64,000 nt of DNA from Xaviernesmea rhizosphaerae. GTDB taxonomy: Bacteria > Pseudomonadota > Alphaproteobacteria > Rhizobiales > Rhizobiaceae. The stretch spans positions 205,556 through 269,555 of the forward strand of contig NZ_MKIO01000041.1 of the NCBI RefSeq assembly GCF_001938945.1, given 5' to 3'. Position numbers and translations under genes: made by a program. This document shows, in pieces, positions 24,819 to 33,069 of this stretch. The notes beneath the pieces were generated by a model. The model was not told the DNA's origin. It worked only from the letters and a program-made list of their open reading frames with translations, and did not search any database. The stretch's first letter is position 1. Every line of letters begins with the position of its first letter.

Positions 24819-25855
24819 CCACGCAGACGCCCGAAACCCGAAATCCGGCTCCGGCCGAAGGCTCTGCCCCGCGCCGCGCGATCCCCGACCGACTGGGCAC
24901 GCCCTTTGCCCGCATCCTGCGCCGCTGGGAGGTGCTGCTGTTCGGCGTCGCTGTCGCGATCTTCATCGCCAACGCGTTGGCCTCTCCTTATTTCCTCAAC
25001 ATCTGGAACCTGTCGGACGCCACCTTCAACTTCACCGAAAAGGCGCTGATCGCTTTTGCCATGGCGCTTCTCGTCATCTCCGGCGAGATCGACCTCTCGG
25101 TCGCCGCCATCATCGCGCTTGCCTCTACGGCCATGGGGGCCGCGGCGCAGGCGGGCATCGGCACAGCAGGCCTGGTGGCGATCGGCCTTGGCGTCGGCCT
25201 TGGCTGCGGGCTGGTCAACGGCTTCCTGGTTTCGGTCATGCGTCTACCCTCGATCGTCGTCACCATCGGCACGATGAGCCTCTATCGCGGCATCTCCTAT
25301 ATCGTGCTCGGCGATCAGGCCTATGGCGGCTATCCCGAAAGCTTCGCCTTCTTCGGCCAGGGCTATGTGCTCGGCCCTATCTCCTTCGAATTCGCGCTGT
25401 TCGCCGTCGCCGCCATCCTCTTCTCGGTGCTGCTGCATGCCACCAATTTCGGCCGGCAGGTCTTCGTCATCGGCAACAATGATTTCGCCGCCCGCTTCTC
25501 CGGCATCCCGGTGGAGCGCGTGAAATTCATCCTGTTCCTGTTGACCGGGCTGATGAGCGGCATCGCCGCCATCTGCCTCACATCCCGCCTCGGCTCCACG
25601 CGGCCGTCGATCGCGCAGGGCTGGGAGCTGGAAGTGGTGACCATGGTGGTGCTCGGCGGCGTCTCCATTCTCGGCGGCGCCGGCACCATTGGCGGCGTGG
25701 TCATCGCCGCCTTCGTCATGGGCCTCGTCACCTTCGGCCTCGGGCTGCTCAACGTGCCCGGGATCGTCATGTCGATCTTCATCGGCCTTCTGCTGATCGT
25801 CACCATCGCGCTGCCGATCATCGCCGGCCGCATCAAAGCCATGGGCAAGTCATGA
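24815..25855 (+). CDS. rhaQ: Rhamnose ABC transporter permease
   Basis: A 346-residue permease paired with RhaP. A hydrophilic N-terminus of about 35 residues precedes the helices. Motifs are LVISGEIDLSVAAIIALASTAMG (near 85), PSIVVTIGTMSLYRGISY (near 145) and VTMVVLGGVSILGGAGTIGG (near 275). ATG 24815 overlaps the rhaP stop and has AGGAGG about 8 bases upstream. A much longer frame that opens at 24236 reads through rhaP out of phase and is not part of the protein. It is followed by rhaU, again with ATGA coupling. Confidence 0.92.
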   Translation: MTTQTPETRNPAPAEGSAPRRAIPDRLGTPFARILRRWEVLLFGVAVAIFIANALASPYFLNIWNLSDATFNFTEKALIAFAMALLVISGEIDLSVAAIIALASTAMGAAAQAGIGTAGLVAIGLGVGLGCGLVNGFLVSVMRLPSIVVTIGTMSLYRGISYIVLGDQAYGGYPESFAFFGQGYVLGPISFEFALFAVAAILFSVLLHATNFGRQVFVIGNNDFAARFSGIPVERVKFILFLLTGLMSGIAAICLTSRLGSTRPSIAQGWELEVVTMVVLGGVSILGGAGTIGGVVIAAFVMGLVTFGLGLLNVPGIVMSIFIGLLLIVTIALPIIAGRIKAMGKS

Positions 25856-26172
25856 ACACCGAGCTGCACGCCTTCACCATGAAACTGCATCCCGGCATGG
25901 AGGACGAGTATCGCCGCCGCCATGATGCGCTCTGGCCGGAGCTGGCCGCGCTTCTGCACGAGGCTGGCGTGCGCGACTATTCGATCCATCTCGACCGGGC
26001 GACCAACACGCTGTTCGGCGTGCTGACCCGGCCGAAGGATCACGGCATGGCCGCCTTGCCCGATCATCCCGTCATGAAACGCTGGTGGGCGCATATGGCC
26101 GATATCATGGAGACCAACCCCGACAACTCGCCCCTGCAGGGCGAACTCGTCACCCTGTTCCACCTGCCGTGA
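25852..26172 (+). CDS. rhaU: L-rhamnose mutarotase
   Basis: A 106-residue small enzyme that interconverts the anomers of L-rhamnose, so that newly imported sugar matches the anomer used by the isomerase. Conserved active-site regions are RRRHDALWPELAALL, VRDYSIHLDRATNTLFGVL and the tryptophan pair in VMKRWWAHMADIM. Length is as expected for RhaU/RhaM. Translation is coupled both to rhaQ (ATGA) and to rhaK (GTGA). RhaU was shown in Rhizobium leguminosarum to be needed for proper rhamnose use. Confidence 0.93.
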   Translation: MNTELHAFTMKLHPGMEDEYRRRHDALWPELAALLHEAGVRDYSIHLDRATNTLFGVLTRPKDHGMAALPDHPVMKRWWAHMADIMETNPDNSPLQGELVTLFHLP

Positions 26173-27599
26173 CGCGCCTTGCCATGACCAAACCGGAGAT
26201 GATCAAGCCGGACAGGACCCAGCCTGAAAGGACTACCCTCTTCTCCCGCATCGCCGTCATCGACATCGGCAAGACCAATGCCAAGCTGGTGGTTGTGGAG
26301 CGCGGCAGCGGCGCCGAGATCGCCGCCCGGCGCATGCCGAACCGGGTGCTGACGGACGGCCCCTATCCGCATTACGATACGGACGCGCTGTGGCGCTTCA
26401 TTCTCGACGCGCTCGGGGCGCTCTTCCGCGAAACCGGCTTCGAGGCGATTTCCGTCACCACCCATGGGGCGGCGGCTGCCCTTCTCGATGCCGAGGGCGC
26501 GCTCGCTTTGCCCGTCCTCGATTACGAGCATGCTTATCCCCAGGAAATCCGGGCCGATTATGACCGTCTCAGGCCCGACTTTGCCGAGACCTTCTCGCCG
26601 CGCCTGCCGGGCGGGCTCAATCTCGGCGCGCAGCTGCATTATCAGAAGCGGAGCTTCCCGGACGACTTCGCTCGTGTCGAGCGCATCGTCACCTATGCGC
26701 AATATTGGGCGGGCCGGCTCACCGGCGTCTTCGCCACGGAGGTGACGTCGCTCGGCTGCCATACCGATCTCTGGCGCCCGCGCGAGGGCGGCTTTTCCAG
26801 CCTTGTCGACCGGCTGGCGCTTGGGGACCTCATCGCCGCGCCGCGCCCGGCCTTCGATGTGCTCGGGCCGGTCCTACCGGACATCGCGGCCGGGCTCGGC
26901 CTGCCCGGCTCCCTGCCCGTCTTCTGCGGCCTGCATGACAGCAACGCCTCGCTGCTGCCGCATCTTATGACGCGGGAGGGCGCCTTGTCGGTGGTGTCCA
27001 CAGGCACCTGGGTGGTCAGCTTTGCCGTTGGCGGCGATCTCGACCATCTCGATCCCGCGCGCGACACGCTTGCCAATGTCGATGCGCTCGGCCGCGCCGT
27101 GCCCTCCGCCCGTTTCATGGGCGGGCGCGAATATGAGCGGCTGACGGCGGATCTTCCGCCCGTGTCCGCGCCCGAGATTGCCGCCGCCGTGCCGGGCCTG
27201 CTCGCGCGCGGGATCATGTACCTGCCCAATGCCGTGCCGGGCTCCGGCCCTTTCCCGAGGCGGCAAGGCGGCTGGCGCAGTGAGACGGGGGTGAGCGATG
27301 CCGAGCGGCATGCGGCCATTGCCCTCTATCTCGCGCTGATGACCGCCAGCGGCCTGGCGCTGCTCGGCCGGCGCGGGCCGATCCTGGTCGAAGGGCCGTT
27401 CTCGGCCAACGAGACCTATCTCGCCGCCCTCTCCGGCGTCACGGGGGCAGAGGTGCTGGCGCTGGGAAGTTCCACCGGCACCTCGGCAGGCGCGGCCTGC
27501 CTGGCGGGCGGCCCGGCCGTGCCGGCACAGGCCCGCGCGGTCGCCCCGCTGCCGATGGATGCCTATGCCGCAGCCTGGCGGGCCGCGACGCTTGTTTGA
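26169..27599 (+). CDS. rhaK: Rhamnulokinase-type FGGY sugar kinase
   Basis: A 476-residue kinase of the FGGY/ASKHA superfamily. The phosphate-1 motif IAVIDIGKTNAKLVVVE is near residue 33. Further conserved parts are ITTHGAAAALLD-like VTTHGAAAALLDAEG, CGLHDSNASLLPHL and VVSTGTWVVSF. In rhizobia RhaK phosphorylates the sugar and is also required for rhamnose transport activity. The start is GTG 26169, overlapping the rhaU stop, or ATG 26184; neither has a clear ribosome site. It closes the rha operon and converges on the regulator gene at 27687. Confidence 0.9.
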   Translation: MTRLAMTKPEMIKPDRTQPERTTLFSRIAVIDIGKTNAKLVVVERGSGAEIAARRMPNRVLTDGPYPHYDTDALWRFILDALGALFRETGFEAISVTTHGAAAALLDAEGALALPVLDYEHAYPQEIRADYDRLRPDFAETFSPRLPGGLNLGAQLHYQKRSFPDDFARVERIVTYAQYWAGRLTGVFATEVTSLGCHTDLWRPREGGFSSLVDRLALGDLIAAPRPAFDVLGPVLPDIAAGLGLPGSLPVFCGLHDSNASLLPHLMTREGALSVVSTGTWVVSFAVGGDLDHLDPARDTLANVDALGRAVPSARFMGGREYERLTADLPPVSAPEIAAAVPGLLARGIMYLPNAVPGSGPFPRRQGGWRSETGVSDAERHAAIALYLALMTASGLALLGRRGPILVEGPFSANETYLAALSGVTGAEVLALGSSTGTSAGAACLAGGPAVPAQARAVAPLPMDAYAAAWRAATLV

Positions 27600-27603
27600 A
27601 TGT

Positions 27604-27648
27604 GCGGATGTGGCCTGAACGGGCGGATCTGGCCTGAGCGGGCGGATT
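27604..27648. repeat. Short 19-bp tandem repeat in the rhaK/regulator convergent gap
   Basis: Two 19-bp units starting GCGGATSTGGCCTGARCGG (27604-27622, 27623-27641) differ at two positions and are followed by a partial third unit. A sequence resembling the CCGAAAAGCCGG core of the 23701-23810 repeat comes next. The gap between the converging genes is only 87 bases and has no clean terminator stem. Confidence 0.45.
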
Positions 27649-27686
27649 TTCCCGAAAAGCCGGTTCCGACCTTTCGCGCCGGTGCG

Positions 27687-29021
27687 TCATGTCTCGTCGC
27701 GCGCCTTGCGCGAAGGGGATGCGCGGAAGACGGCGGGCTGGATGTTCAGCCGCTGGAGCCGGGCATAAAGGCTGCGCCGTGGCAGCTTGAGCGCTTGCGC
27801 CACCGCATTGGCATCGCCCCCATGGTTTTGAAGCGCCTGGGTCAGCACGCTGGCCTCGAAGGCGTCCATCTGCTCCGCCAGGCCCAGCCGGCTCGAAAGC
27901 GCGGGCCGTTTGGCGGCAAGGCCGAGCGCGACCTGGGTGGCGTAATTGCGCAATTCGCGCACATTGCCGGGCCATTCGCCGGTCAAGAGGCAGGTCTCGA
28001 TCGCCGCATCCATGGGCACGCTGGCCAGGCCGTAACGGCGCGCTGCATCCTCGAGGAAAACGTTGAACAGAAGCGCGATGTCACCGCGCCGCGCGCGCAG
28101 CGGCGGCACACTGACGCGGACCGTTTCGAGGTGATAGAGCAGATCCTCGCGAAAGCCGGTCGTCCCCTCGCCACCGGCAAGGGGCTTCTTGGTCGCGGCG
28201 ATGATCCTGACATCGACGGGAACCATGCCGCCCGCCGGGCTCGGCATTTCGCGGTTTTCGGCAATGGCCAGCATCCGCCCCTGCATCAGCGGCGACATGG
28301 CCTCCGCCCCGTCCAGAAACAGCGTGCCGCGCTGCGCCTCGGCAATCTGGCCACGGCGCAGGCGGGTCCCGAACAGGGTGTCGTCGACCATCGCCTCGGT
28401 CACCGCGGCGCAATCGACGCGGATGAAAGGGCGTCCGCGCCGCGGACTTCCCTGATGCAGCAGCCTGGCGATCAGCTCCTTGCCCGTGCCGGTCTCGCCC
28501 TCGATCAGCACGTTGACGTCGGTATGGGCGATCCGCTGGATCATGTCGCGCAGCTGGACCATGGCCGGCGTCTGGCCCAGCAGCGGCGAGGCCTGCTCCG
28601 CCTCCAGCGCCGCCTGGCGCAGACGCCGATTTTCGACGACGAGACGCCGCGTTTCCAGCGCGCGTCTGACGGAGGCGATCAGATGGTCGGTCATGAAGGG
28701 CTTGGCCAGAAAATCGAAGGCGCCGCGCTTCAGCGCCGCCACCGCCATGGCAATATCGCCATGGCCCGTCATGAGGATCACGGGCAATTCCCGGTCGCGC
28801 GCAAGAATGGCCTCGAACAGATCATTGCCGTCGAGGCGGGGCATGCGAAGATCGGTGACGACGACGCCAGGCAGCGTGCCGGAGAGGCTGGCGAGCGCGG
28901 ATTGCCCGTCCTCATGCAGCTCGACCTCCAGGCCGGCAATGGCGAAGGAATCGGCGAGCGCGGCGCGAAAGGCCGGGTTGTCGTCGACCAGCAGGATGCG
29001 ATCCGGTGCGTTCTGCGTCAT
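27687..29021 (-). CDS. NtrC-family response regulator (DctD/MifR-like) with degenerate AAA+ domain
   Basis: A 444-residue regulator with a receiver (D13/D14, phospho-Asp D57, K107), an AAA+ domain and a Fis-type helix-turn-helix (NHGGDANAVAQALKLPRRSLY). Walker A GETGTGKE (175-182) is intact. From LFG (216-218) to RGTLFLD (231-237) there are only 12 residues, so the L1 loop with the sigma-54-contacting GAFTGA motif is missing. Walker B ends DG instead of DE (G238), sensor I reads AATKKP rather than AATNRD, and the arginine-finger region is FREDLLYHL. It is therefore unlikely to act as a normal sigma-54 activator and may regulate sigma-70 promoters or act without ATPase activity. It overlaps its kinase gene by ATGA and is divergent from a KgtP-type permease. 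Confidence 0.85.
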   Translation of the reverse strand: MTQNAPDRILLVDDNPAFRAALADSFAIAGLEVELHEDGQSALASLSGTLPGVVVTDLRMPRLDGNDLFEAILARDRELPVILMTGHGDIAMAVAALKRGAFDFLAKPFMTDHLIASVRRALETRRLVVENRRLRQAALEAEQASPLLGQTPAMVQLRDMIQRIAHTDVNVLIEGETGTGKELIARLLHQGSPRRGRPFIRVDCAAVTEAMVDDTLFGTRLRRGQIAEAQRGTLFLDGAEAMSPLMQGRMLAIAENREMPSPAGGMVPVDVRIIAATKKPLAGGEGTTGFREDLLYHLETVRVSVPPLRARRGDIALLFNVFLEDAARRYGLASVPMDAAIETCLLTGEWPGNVRELRNYATQVALGLAAKRPALSSRLGLAEQMDAFEASVLTQALQNHGGDANAVAQALKLPRRSLYARLQRLNIQPAVFRASPSRKARDET

Positions 29022-30835
29022 GCCGTCCTCATGGTCACGGTAAAGGCCGCGCCGCCAAGGGGCGAGGCGGTGATCTCCAGCGCGCCGCCGACATCGCGCA
29101 TGATGTCCTCGGCGATGCCGAGACCCAGCCCGAGCCCATTGGGCTTGCCGGTGACGAAGGGCTGAAACACGTCCTTGCCCAGCGCAGGGTCGATGCCCGG
29201 CCCGTTATCGGCCACCATCAGGCGGATCGTCTCGTCGCGGCGCTCGACCGTCATCGCGATCCGCGCATCGGGCACGGCCTCGAGCGCATCCATGGCATTT
29301 TGCAGCAGATTGACCAGAACCTGCTCGAGCGCCACGCGCTTGCCGAGCACGCTCGGCTGGCCCGATGGCGGCCGGTCCAGACGGATGCCGGCCTTAGCGA
29401 TCCGGTCCTCCATCAGCAGCATGGCGCCGGAGATGATGGCGTCGAGCGACTGGGGGCCGATCTTCTCCTCGCCCCGGCGGGCAAAGCCGCGCATCTCCTG
29501 CGTCAGCGTGCCGATGCGTTCCGTCATCGCGATCATGGTGCCGAGACTGTCGCGCACGCGCTCGCTGCGGCTGGCGGCGAGATGGTGCAGGGCATTTTCC
29601 GACAGCGTGCGGATGGTGGCCACGGGCTGGTTGATCTCATGCATCAGGCCGGCGGCGATGGAGCCGACCGAGGCCAGCCGGTTGGCCTGCGCCAGCTCCT
29701 CGCGCGCCTCGCGGTAGCGCTGATCGGCAAGCGCGCGATATCCCATTTCCTTGCGCAGCTGCCCCGTGCGCTCGGCCACGGCCTCCTCGAGCGCGCGCCG
29801 CTCGGCCGCCCGCCGGGCGGCGCGGTCAGCGCGCCACCAGAGCGCGAAACTGGCAAGCAGCAGAAGCGGCAGGATGGCAAGAGTGGCAAGCGCCGCGCGC
29901 CGATCGGCCGCCGCGCGCGCCGGGCCGCTGTCGAGGAGATGCAGCAGGCGCAGATCCGTGCCGGCAATGGGCAGCGAGGCATAGACCATGCGCGCGCCCT
30001 CGGCCGTGACGATGCGGTCCGGCCCCGCGAAACGATATTTGCCCTGCTCCAGCGCCGCATCGCCATATTGGCCGATCCGGTCGATCTGCTGGCGCACCGC
30101 GGCCGGCAGAGGCGCAAGGGTCGTCAGGATCTGATCCTCGTCCGGCGCGGCGAGAATAATGCCGTTGGCATCGACCACCAGCGTGCGGCCGGGATCGCTC
30201 GCCCAGCTCGCCGAGAGCGCGCCGAACTCATATTTGACGACGACGACGCCGGAGGCCGCCTCGCTCTCGCCGACGCGCCGCGCCAGGAACAGGCCGGCCC
30301 GGCGGGTGAGCAGGCCGGCGCCATAATATTCGGCCGCGCCGTCGCGCATCGCCTCGTTGAAATAGGGCCGAAAGCCGAAATCCTGGCCGACGAAGCTGGT
30401 TGGCTCGCGCAGATTGGAAGCGGACACGGCCACGCCATCGCGATTGATCAGATAGATATAGGAGGCGCCGGTCTCCCGCACGAGAAAGCCGAGCTTGTCG
30501 CTGAGGCGCGTCGCCGTCTCGCGGTCACGGTTCGACAGGGCATCGACCAGATCGCCATATTCGCCAAGCACGATCGGCATCAGGCGAAAGCGGGCGAGCT
30601 CGCTGTCGATCAGCCGGCCATGCTGGCGCGCCAGCGTCTCCGCCTCCCGCGCCAGACGCTCCGCCGCCTCACGGCGCGACCAGAGCGATGCCCCGCTCCA
30701 GACGAGCGCGGCAACAGCCAGGACAGGCAGCACGAGCAGCCAGATCTTCAAGCGGGACTTCGACAACATCTGTGCAGGATATTGCACAACGCGCCGCAAC
30801 GCCATGCAGAAATCAGCACGACTTTTTGGCTCCAT
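29018..30835 (-). CDS. DctB/MifS-like sensor histidine kinase
   Basis: A 605-residue membrane kinase. One N-terminal transmembrane helix (IWLLVLPVLAVAALVW) and a second near residue 320 (ATLAILPLLLLASFALWW) flank a periplasmic double-PDC/Cache sensor of about 260 residues. This is followed by a coiled linker, the H-box LMHEINQPVATIRTLSENAL, N-box LVNLLQNAMDAL and G-boxes VADNGPGI and GLGLGLGIAEDI. All catalytic motifs are intact. The DctB-type sensor binds C4-dicarboxylates or 2-oxoglutarate in known members. The start is placed at 30835, with in-frame alternatives at residues 12 and 23. It phosphorylates the overlapping response regulator. Confidence 0.87.
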   Translation of the reverse strand: MEPKSRADFCMALRRVVQYPAQMLSKSRLKIWLLVLPVLAVAALVWSGASLWSRREAAERLAREAETLARQHGRLIDSELARFRLMPIVLGEYGDLVDALSNRDRETATRLSDKLGFLVRETGASYIYLINRDGVAVSASNLREPTSFVGQDFGFRPYFNEAMRDGAAEYYGAGLLTRRAGLFLARRVGESEAASGVVVVKYEFGALSASWASDPGRTLVVDANGIILAAPDEDQILTTLAPLPAAVRQQIDRIGQYGDAALEQGKYRFAGPDRIVTAEGARMVYASLPIAGTDLRLLHLLDSGPARAAADRRAALATLAILPLLLLASFALWWRADRAARRAAERRALEEAVAERTGQLRKEMGYRALADQRYREAREELAQANRLASVGSIAAGLMHEINQPVATIRTLSENALHHLAASRSERVRDSLGTMIAMTERIGTLTQEMRGFARRGEEKIGPQSLDAIISGAMLLMEDRIAKAGIRLDRPPSGQPSVLGKRVALEQVLVNLLQNAMDALEAVPDARIAMTVERRDETIRLMVADNGPGIDPALGKDVFQPFVTGKPNGLGLGLGIAEDIMRDVGGALEITASPLGGAAFTVTMRTA

Positions 30836-30916
30836 TGGCGTGAAACCTTAACAAAACCTTTGCTCGGCAATGACTTAGGCAAAATGTGGCAAAAGGTTCA
30901 CAATTGACTCTCCGCT

Positions 30917-30931
30917 GCCGCACACTGCGGC
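30917..30931. promoter_or_regulatory. Candidate operator in the kinase/permease divergent region
   Basis: A perfect inverted repeat GCCGCA-CAC-TGCGGC lies between the divergent kinase and KgtP-type genes, about 200 bp before the permease start. An imperfect second repeat (ACCTTTGC with GCAAAAGGT, about 30853-30898) is next to it. Either may bind the adjacent response regulator. The 296-base gap (30836-31131) otherwise has no gene. Confidence 0.35.
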
Positions 30932-31131
30932 CAATAGCACGCGCCGTCGGGAGGATGGCTCCAACAGCTTTCAGACTTCGGCCAGACGCCGGTCAGCAGC
31001 CATGGCCCCGGGGCAAGAGGCTGGCTGCCCGGGCGACGCCACGTCGATCCTGAGCCGCGCACACGCTATTGGTCCTGCCGGCAGAGGCTCGCAGGGCGCA
31101 TCTGTGCAACCTGACCAGGGAGGGTCTGAGT

Positions 31132-32472
31132 GTGTCGATCGAGACTGTGAATACTGCATTCGATAGAGCCGCGATGAAGAAGGCTGATGCGCACGCGCCG
31201 GACCGCGGCAAGCGGTTGAAATCGATCATCGGCGGTTCGACTGGCAATCTCGTCGAATGGTTCGACTGGTATGTCTATGCCGCCTTTGCCCTGTATTTCG
31301 CACCGCATTTCTTTCCCGCCGGTGATCAGACCGCCCAGCTTCTGAACTCCGCCGCCGTCTTCGCCGTCGGCTTCGTCATGCGGCCCGTCGGCGCCTGGAT
31401 CATGGGTCTTTATGCCGACCGTCATGGCCGCAAGTCCGGCCTGGCGCTGTCGGTGACGCTGATGTGCGCAGGCTCGCTGATCATCGCGCTGACGCCGGAC
31501 TATCAGACGATCGGCGTGGCCGCGCCGGTGCTTCTCGTCATTGCCCGCCTGATGCAGGGCCTCTCGGTTGGCGGGGAATATGGCGCCTCCGCCACCTATC
31601 TCTCGGAAATGGCCGGCAAGGATCGCCGCGGCTTCTTCTCCTCCTTCCAATATGTCACGCTGATCTCAGGCCAGCTTCTGGCCATCGCCGTGCTGCTCAT
31701 CCTCCAGAACGTGATGACCACCGAGGCGCTGAACGCCTGGGGATGGCGCATCCCCTTCTTCGTCGGCGCCGGCCTGGCTGTCGTGGTCTTCTGGCTGCGC
31801 CGTGGCCTTGCGGAAACCGAAAGCTTCAAGAACGTCAAGGCCGGCGACAAGCCGAAGTCGGGTTTCTGGCAGCTCCTGACCAAGCATCCGAAGGAGACCG
31901 CCATCGTCATGCTGCTGACCGCAGGCGGCACGCTGGCCTTCTATGCCTACTCGATCTACATGCAGAAATTCCTGGTCAACACTTCGGGCTTCTCGCGCGA
32001 GACCGCCAGCGAAATCAACGCCGTGACGCTGTTCGTCTTCATGCTGCTTCAGCCGATCGCCGGCGGGCTCTCGGACAGGATCGGCCGCAAGCCGCTGATG
32101 ATCACCTTCGGCGTGCTGGGCGTGCTCTTCACCTATCCGATCTTCTCGGCCCTGGAACACACCAAGGATCCGCTGACCGCCGGTCTGCTGGTGATGGCAG
32201 CGTTGGTCATCGTCACGGGCTACACCTCGATCAACGCCGTGGTCAAAGCCGAGCTGTTTCCCGCCCATATCCGTGCTCTCGGCGTCGCGCTTCCCTATGC
32301 GCTGGCCAACACGCTGTTCGGCGGCACGGCCGAATTCGTCGCGCTGCAGTTCAAGAGCAGCGGCTGGGAGCAGGGCTTTTACTGGTATGTGACAGCGATG
32401 ATCGCGATCTCGCTCGTGGTATACTTGTTCATGCGGGACACGAGCAAACAGAGCGAAATCCTCGAAGACTAG
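31132..32472 (+). CDS. MFS transporter of the metabolite:H+ symporter family (KgtP/PcaT-like)
   Basis: A 446-residue 12-helix symporter of the MHS family. Diagnostic sequence includes GSTGNLVEWFDWYVYAAF in helix 1 and the loop 2-3 motif MGLYADRHGRKSG. The rest resembles 2-oxoglutarate permease KgtP. GTG 31132 is chosen because AGGGAGGG (31117-31124) is 7 bases upstream; an ATG at 31069 lacks one. It is divergent from a DctB/MifS-like kinase and its regulator. In Pseudomonas aeruginosa MifSR controls a related permease (PcaT) for 2-oxoglutarate, so a 2-oxoacid or dicarboxylate is the likely substrate. Confidence 0.87.
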   Translation: MSIETVNTAFDRAAMKKADAHAPDRGKRLKSIIGGSTGNLVEWFDWYVYAAFALYFAPHFFPAGDQTAQLLNSAAVFAVGFVMRPVGAWIMGLYADRHGRKSGLALSVTLMCAGSLIIALTPDYQTIGVAAPVLLVIARLMQGLSVGGEYGASATYLSEMAGKDRRGFFSSFQYVTLISGQLLAIAVLLILQNVMTTEALNAWGWRIPFFVGAGLAVVVFWLRRGLAETESFKNVKAGDKPKSGFWQLLTKHPKETAIVMLLTAGGTLAFYAYSIYMQKFLVNTSGFSRETASEINAVTLFVFMLLQPIAGGLSDRIGRKPLMITFGVLGVLFTYPIFSALEHTKDPLTAGLLVMAALVIVTGYTSINAVVKAELFPAHIRALGVALPYALANTLFGGTAEFVALQFKSSGWEQGFYWYVTAMIAISLVVYLFMRDTSKQSEILED

Positions 32473-32485
32473 CGCATCGCCCCTG

Positions 32486-32527
32486 CGGCAGGCACCGGCC
32501 CTTCGGTTCAAGGGCCGGTGCCTGCCG
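32486..32527 (+). terminator. Rho-independent-like terminator after the KgtP-type permease
   Basis: An 18-bp perfect GC-rich stem (32486-32503 with 32510-32527) closes a 6-base loop 14 bases after the stop codon. The downstream T content (TGTTCTGTTG) is modest. Strength and position make termination the best reading. Confidence 0.75.
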
Positions 32528-33069
32528 TGTTCTGTTGCAGCACACCAGATCACCCGAGCGAAAAGAAGCCGGTTCCGCGCTTTCGACCTCCGCTGCATTT
32601 TCCCTGATGCCGGACGCTGCTGCCACCGCGTCGTTTCGATGAAACAGGTGGTATTATATGATTTATTGTCGGACAGACTCGGTTGCGGCCGACAGATTCT
32701 TCCGTTGAGCGAGCGCGCGATCTCACTGTCGGAGCCGAGCGGCCGGCAATCCTCGCGAGCGGCCGGCGCGCGACACATCCTTTCCCCCGTGAACACATCC
32801 GCTGCCTGAAGCCACGATGTGGGATGTCGCCCTGTCTGATGGCCCACGCCTCGTAGCCCTGGCCTGGCCGATCCGCGATCCTTCACGGCCTGCCCGACAT
32901 AACGAGTTCTGCAGATTGACGCGTGTATTAATTTCAGAAACTGCAAGCATCATGAGCAAAAATAATAGTAGGGATACATCATAAATAAAGGTTCGCGCTC
33001 TATTACAATATCTTAATTCTCAATGCGGATAGTGTAGACAGTCCGTGCACAGCCGAGGGGGCTTGTCGA
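32528..33069. other. 542-base intergenic region without a recognisable gene
   Basis: No frame here looks coding on either strand; the minus-strand frames are short and unlike any family. Two A/T-rich patches stand out: around 32640-32670 (TATTATATGATTTATTG) and 32920-33010, just before the chemoreceptor gene, where its promoter should be. A TTGACG at about 32917 is the only -35-like element noted. No RNA gene was recognised. Confidence 0.5.

Noticed and set aside
31011..31026. Sigma-54-like GG-N10-GC motif upstream of the KgtP-type gene
   Set aside because: It matches only partly (second T of TTGC missing, C of CAC missing) and the adjacent regulator lacks the GAFTGA loop, so a sigma-54 call is not supported.
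32550..32959. Minus-strand short frames in the long gap before the chemoreceptor
   Set aside because: No ribosome site, no recognisable domain and atypical composition; the gap is better left as non-coding.
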